Part shown: positions 40,084 through 43,410 of the stretch, piece after piece | Layout: each line of letters starts with the position of its first letter | Numbering within the stretch: position 1 is the stretch's first letter | NCBI GenBank assembly: GCA_039583705.1 | Contig: JAVKSM010000008.1 | Coordinates: 1 to 43,410 of the forward strand | Direction of reading: 5' to 3' | DNA length: 43,410 nt | From: JAVKSM01 sp039583705 | GTDB lineage: Bacteria > Actinomycetota > Actinomycetes > Mycobacteriales > Pseudonocardiaceae | Notes under the pieces: generated by a model | What the model saw: the letters and a program-made list of their open reading frames with translations, nothing else | Databases searched by the model: none | Told to the model about the DNA's origin: nothing | Program-made: the position numbers and the translations under genes

Positions 40084-40599
40084 GTGTCCGGTGTGCTGGC
40101 GCTGTCCGTCCTGCCGTTCGGCCACCCGGACAGCCAGTGGCTCGTCGCCGAGGTGCAGCAGGAGTACGTGCGCCGCTACGGCGGCCAGGACCAGACCCCG
40201 ACCGTCCCAGCCGATTTCGCGCCACCGCGCGGGCTGTTCCTCGTCGGACACCTCGATGGCTCTCCGGCGGGATGCGGCGGATGGCGGGCCCACGACGGTG
40301 ACGAGCCGGATTTCACCGACGGCGACGCCGAGGTCAAGCGGGTGTACGTGGTGCCGGCGGCGCGTGGCCGGGGCATCGCCCGGGCGCTGCTCACCGAACT
40401 GGAGCGGACCGCGGCGGCGGCGGGGCGGCGCCGGATGGTCCTGCAGACCGGGGTCCGCCAGCCCGAGGCGATCGGCCTCTACACCTCCTGCGGGTACGTT
40501 CCGGTGCCGAAGTTCGGCCGGTACCGCAGCGCCTCGGGCTGCCGCTGCTTCGGCAAGCTCCTCCCGTCGCCGCTCACCGTCCCACCCCCGGCGCGATGA
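40084..40599 (+). CDS. GNAT-family N-acetyltransferase
   Basis: About 171 residues. The acetyl-CoA pyrophosphate-binding motif A is seen in VKRVYVVPAARGRGIARALL, and the end has IGLYTSCGYVPVPKFGRY, the final GNAT strand. The substrate is unknown. GTG 40084 is chosen because the domain begins soon after. ATG 40036 in the same frame overlaps the immunity gene and would add 16 residues. It is the last gene of the block inserted before ung. Confidence 0.85.
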   Translation: MSGVLALSVLPFGHPDSQWLVAEVQQEYVRRYGGQDQTPTVPADFAPPRGLFLVGHLDGSPAGCGGWRAHDGDEPDFTDGDAEVKRVYVVPAARGRGIARALLTELERTAAAAGRRRMVLQTGVRQPEAIGLYTSCGYVPVPKFGRYRSASGCRCFGKLLPSPLTVPPPAR

Positions 40600-40638
40600 G
40601 GCCCGGGTGGTGCCGGGCGGGAAACCCGTCCCACTACG

Positions 40639-40713
40639 GTGACCGCCGTGGCGGTCGACGCGCTCCAACCCGACGTCCCTCTCGACACCGTCGTCCACCG
40701 GGACGTGCCCTGA
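40639..40713 (+). CDS. possible 24-codon upstream ORF of ung
   Basis: GTG 40639 to TGA 40711-40713, whose last base is the first base of the ung ATG (TGATG). The peptide (VTAVAVDALQPDV...) is not recognised. The tight junction suggests translational coupling, but a chance ORF is quite possible. Confidence 0.25.
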   Translation: MTAVAVDALQPDVPLDTVVHRDVP

Positions 40714-41390
40714 TGGCCGGGCGACCCCTGGCCGAGCTGGTCGAGGCCGGGTGGGCAGTCGCGCTGGCCCCGGTCGCGGACGGCGTCGCGGCGATGGGGG
40801 ACTTCCTGCGCGCCGAGGTCGCCGCCGGGCGCCGCTACCTGCCGGCGGGACCGGCGGTGCTGCGCGCCTTCGCGCAACCCTTCGACGCGGTACGGGTGCT
40901 CGTCGTCGGCCAGGATCCCTACCCGACGCCCGGCCACCCGGTGGGCCTGTCGTTCTCGGTCGCGCCGCAGGTGCGTCCGCTGCCGCGCAGCCTGGTCAAC
41001 ATCTTCCGGGAGTACACCGGTGACCTCGGGCACCCGACACCGGCCACCGGCGACCTCACGCCGTGGACGGAACGCGGTGTCCTGCTGCTCAACCGGGTAC
41101 TCACCGTGCAGCCCGGCCAGCCCGGTTCGCACCGCAACCGGGGCTGGGAGCGGGTCACCGAGCAGGCGATCCGGGCGCTCGCGGCGCGTCGCGAGCCGCT
41201 GGTGGCGGTGCTGTGGGGCCGCGACGCCGGCACCCTGCGGCCGCTGCTCACAGGCGTGCCGTGCGTCGAGTCGGCCCACCCCAGCCCGATGTCCGCGGAC
41301 CGCGGGTTCTTCGGCTCCCGGCCGTTCAGCCGCTGCAACGACCTGCTCGCCGAGCAGGGCGCGCCGTCGATCGACTGGAAGCTGCCCTAG
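40713..41390 (+). CDS. ung: uracil-DNA glycosylase
   Basis: Family 1 UDG, 225 residues, removing uracil from DNA. The water-activating loop is GQDPYPTPGHPVGLSFS, with catalytic Asp in GQDPYP. The uracil-binding block is LLLNRVLTVQPGQPGSH, and the leucine-loop motif is HPSPMSADRGFFGSRPFS (HPSPxS). ATG 40713 is fixed by the family start (PLAELVEAGW); the frame is open back to 40596. It converges with rpmB, separated by a strong hairpin. Confidence 0.96.
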   Translation: MAGRPLAELVEAGWAVALAPVADGVAAMGDFLRAEVAAGRRYLPAGPAVLRAFAQPFDAVRVLVVGQDPYPTPGHPVGLSFSVAPQVRPLPRSLVNIFREYTGDLGHPTPATGDLTPWTERGVLLLNRVLTVQPGQPGSHRNRGWERVTEQAIRALAARREPLVAVLWGRDAGTLRPLLTGVPCVESAHPSPMSADRGFFGSRPFSRCNDLLAEQGAPSIDWKLP

Positions 41391-41403
41391 CAACGGACTG
41401 GAA

Positions 41404-41436
41404 GCTGTCCTGGCGACCAGGTGTCGCCAGGACAGC
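41404..41436. terminator. perfect 14-bp hairpin between ung and rpmB
   Basis: GCTGTCCTGGCGAC (41404-41417) pairs fully with 41423-41436 around a five-base loop. It lies between the convergent stops of ung (+) and rpmB (-) and is probably a bidirectional terminator. Confidence 0.8.
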
Positions 41437-41469
41437 CAACAAGCTGCGGAGTTGGCCGAGCCGCAGCCG

Positions 41470-41661
41470 TCAGCCTCGGGTGACCTTGCCGGCCTTGAGA
41501 CAGGAGGTGCACACCCGCATCCGCTTGCGTTCCCCGGACGCGAGTCGCGCGTGCACCGTCTGGATGTTGGGGTTCCAGCGGCGGTGGGTACGCCGGTGCG
41601 AGTGCGAGACGGACATGCCGAACCCGGGTCGCTTGCCGCACACGTCACAGACGGCAGCCAC
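41470..41661 (-). CDS. rpmB: 50S ribosomal protein L28
   Basis: 63 residues. Cys pair CDVCGKRP near the start and CTSCLKAGKV near the end form a zinc ribbon, so this is the zinc-binding (C+) form of L28. In zinc-limited actinobacteria a C- paralogue often replaces it. The body SHSHRRTHRRWNPNIQTV is diagnostic. GTG 41661 has GAGGAG eight bases upstream; a GTG three codons earlier would sit on the SD and is unlikely. Confidence 0.95.
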   Translation of the reverse strand: MAAVCDVCGKRPGFGMSVSHSHRRTHRRWNPNIQTVHARLASGERKRMRVCTSCLKAGKVTRG

Positions 41662-41866
41662 GTCGAACACTCCTCAAGATCAGACGAGATCAGAACACAG
41701 ACCGGCCGCGCCCGGAGCCGCCGGGGCGACACGTCAGGGTAGCGGCCACGCCAGGGGCGACGCGCATCGGCCCGTCGGGACGGCTCGCTACCCTCGCCCT
41801 GCGTCGATGCCCGGAAGCCGACGCCCGGGGGCGGGTATCCCGCGAGGCCGGGCCACGGGAGGAGAG

Positions 41867-43410
41867 GTGACCCAGGTGCTGCAGGCGCTGGACGTCGCAG
41901 CGGTCCGCGGCTGGGCGGGGGTGGCCGTCGAGGCATTGGCGGCACGCCGGCAGGAGATCGACGAGCTCAACGTCTTCCCGGTCCCCGACGGTGATACCGG
42001 GAGCAACCTGCTGGCGACCATGCGGGCCGCCGTCGACGAGCTGTCCCGGGATCCGACCGGGGACGGCGTGACCTCAGCGGCAGCAGCCGCCGCCGTGCTG
42101 GCCCGCGGCGCGCTGCTCGGGGCCCGCGGCAACTCCGGTGTCATCTTCTCCCAGGTGCTGCGCGGCATCGCGGAGGCCCTGTCCGAGGACGCCGAGCAGT
42201 CGCCAGGGGCGGCGCTGCGGGCGGCGCTGCGGCGGGCCGACGTGCTCGCGGCCGCTGCGGTGTCCGACCCGGTCGCCGGCACCATGCTCAGCGTCCTGAA
42301 CAGCGCCTCCGACGCCGCGAGCGAGTGTGACTCGGACATGCTGGGCGATGTCGCCGCCGCGGCCGCGGCGGCAGCCGCCTGTGCACTGGCCGACACCCCC
42401 CGCCAGCTCGCCGCCCTCGCGAAAGCCGGGGTGGTCGACGCCGGCGGTCTCGGGCTCGTCGTCGTGCTGGAGGCGCTCCTCGCCGTCGTCACCGGCGCTC
42501 CCGCGAAGCTCACCCGACCGGCGGTCTCCCCGCCCCGTGACGGGCAGACGCTGCGGGCACAGCGGGAGGCGGGGTCCCCGGAGTTCGAGTACGAGGTCAT
42601 GTACCTGCTCGACGGGCTGTCCGAGCCCCGGGCCGCCGAGCTGCGGGCTGAGCTTGCCCGGCTGGGGGACTCGGTCGCGGTCGTCGGGGACGGCGCGGTC
42701 TGGAACGTGCACGTGCACTGCACCGACGTGGGCGCGGCGATCGAGGCCGGCGTGCGTGCCGGCCGGCCGCACCGGATCACCGTGGCCCGCTTCACCGACC
42801 AGGTGGGCGAACGGGCGGGGCGGTCCCCGCGTTTCGTCCGGCCCCGCGCCGTCATCATGATCGTTTCTGGAGAGGGGGCCGCCGAGCTGGCGCGCGGGGC
42901 GGGCGCGGCCGTCGTCGCCCGCCCCGGCGACCGGCTGCCCGGGCACGACGAGGTGGCCGCGGCGCTGGCCGGCACGCGGGCCGGGCACGTCGTCGTGCTG
43001 CCCAACGACCCCTCGGTGACCGCGGTGGCCGAGGAAGCCGCCGATCTGGCTCGCGCCGCCGGCCAGCAGGTCGTCGTGGTGCCGGCGCCCTCGATCCTCG
43101 CGGGTCTCGCCGCGCTGGCCGTGCACGATCCGCAGCGGCGACCCGACGACGACGTGGTGGCCATGGCCGAGGCGGCGGCCGGCACCCGCGCCGGCGCGCT
43201 CACCGTCGCCGAGTCCGAGGGCCTGACCTGGGTCGGCCGCTGCCAGCCCGGTGACGTGCTCGGTCTGCTCGACGGCGACGTGGTGCTCATCTGCGACGAC
43301 CTGGCCACCGGGACCGTCCGGCTCGCGGACAAGATGCTGTCCCTGGGGGGAGAGCTCCTCACCGCGATGCTCGGTGTGGGCGCGCCGGACGTGCTCGGCG
43401 AGGACCTCAC
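41867..43410 (+). CDS. DAK2 domain protein (YloV/FakA-like), partial at 3' end
   Basis: 514 codons are visible and the gene runs off the window. The N-terminal DhaL/DAK2 domain has INELNVFPVPDGDTGSN-type nucleotide and metal binding (seen as DELNVFPVPDGDTGSNL) and GARGNSGVIFSQ. The middle and C-terminal parts match the DegV-like/YloV extension (VMYLLDG, VVLPNDPSV). In Firmicutes FakA is the kinase of fatty-acid kinase; in actinobacteria this gene lies between rpmB and recG. GTG 41867 follows GGGAGGAG; GTG 41876 is an alternative. A long open frame on the opposite strand here is a shadow. Confidence 0.92.
   Translation, partial: MTQVLQALDVAAVRGWAGVAVEALAARRQEIDELNVFPVPDGDTGSNLLATMRAAVDELSRDPTGDGVTSAAAAAAVLARGALLGARGNSGVIFSQVLRGIAEALSEDAEQSPGAALRAALRRADVLAAAAVSDPVAGTMLSVLNSASDAASECDSDMLGDVAAAAAAAAACALADTPRQLAALAKAGVVDAGGLGLVVVLEALLAVVTGAPAKLTRPAVSPPRDGQTLRAQREAGSPEFEYEVMYLLDGLSEPRAAELRAELARLGDSVAVVGDGAVWNVHVHCTDVGAAIEAGVRAGRPHRITVARFTDQVGERAGRSPRFVRPRAVIMIVSGEGAAELARGAGAAVVARPGDRLPGHDEVAAALAGTRAGHVVVLPNDPSVTAVAEEAADLARAAGQQVVVVPAPSILAGLAALAVHDPQRRPDDDVVAMAEAAAGTRAGALTVAESEGLTWVGRCQPGDVLGLLDGDVVLICDDLATGTVRLADKMLSLGGELLTAMLGVGAPDVLGEDL

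Noticed and set aside
41788..43410. 540-residue Ser/Ala/Thr-rich frame on the minus strand
   Set aside because: Exact antisense of the DAK2-domain gene, whose motifs are clear on the plus strand.

Overview
High-GC actinobacterial chromosome, most likely a Pseudonocardiales member. This rests on GC-saturated third codon positions, many GTG starts and a conserved gene order (gltX, tRNA-Gln, tRNA-Glu, ndgR, leuC, leuD, mutT1, ppk, F420 guanylyltransferase, plsC, gpsA, ddl, DUF3515, Lrp, thiL, ung, rpmB, DAK protein). The genus is an inference; no rRNA is present.

Layout. 1-853: tail of a membrane-anchored protein and a class F sortase. 1050-7339: compact operon for a group 1h (actinobacterial, high-affinity, O2-insensitive type) [NiFe]-hydrogenase. 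It contains a conserved 402-aa protein of unknown function, a hemerythrin-like protein, small and large subunits, a NifU-like protein, a DUF5947 protein and two very small proteins. No Hyp maturation genes or C-terminal endopeptidase lie in the window. 7526-11476: small protein, SRPBCC protein, two FAD enzymes and a fumarylacetoacetate-hydrolase-like remnant. 11555-13320: gltX, two tRNAs and a strong hairpin. 13464-15554: a LysM protein with a holin-like N-terminus, a DUF429 remnant and two exported proteins. 15665-24593: leucine biosynthesis with its IclR regulator, MutT1, polyphosphate kinase, the F420 guanylyltransferase, and phospholipid genes plsC and gpsA.

Two stretches interrupt the conserved order. 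The first (24594-27317) sits between gpsA and ddl. It holds a broken, lower-GC aspS-like pseudogene, a short XRE regulator, and a cysteine dioxygenase preceded by an apparently leaderless 26-codon leader ORF with a Cys-Pro-Pro end. The second (30487-40599) sits between thiL and ung. It holds an SDR, a GH15 glycosidase, a truncated cytochrome-b-like protein, a type II NADH dehydrogenase, the glcDEF glycolate oxidase genes, a collapsed RHS/T7SS-type polymorphic toxin with an intact coupled immunity-like gene, and a GNAT. Backbone resumes with ung, rpmB and the DAK-domain protein, which runs off the end.

Together: the hydrogenase would feed electrons from trace H2 into respiration; Ndh-2 and the glycolate oxidase are further electron entry points; ppk and MutT1 deal with phosphate and oxidised nucleotides. 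I saw no CRISPR array, insertion sequence or intact prophage. Many short in-frame tandem repeats (15-24 bp) occur inside or at the ends of genes.
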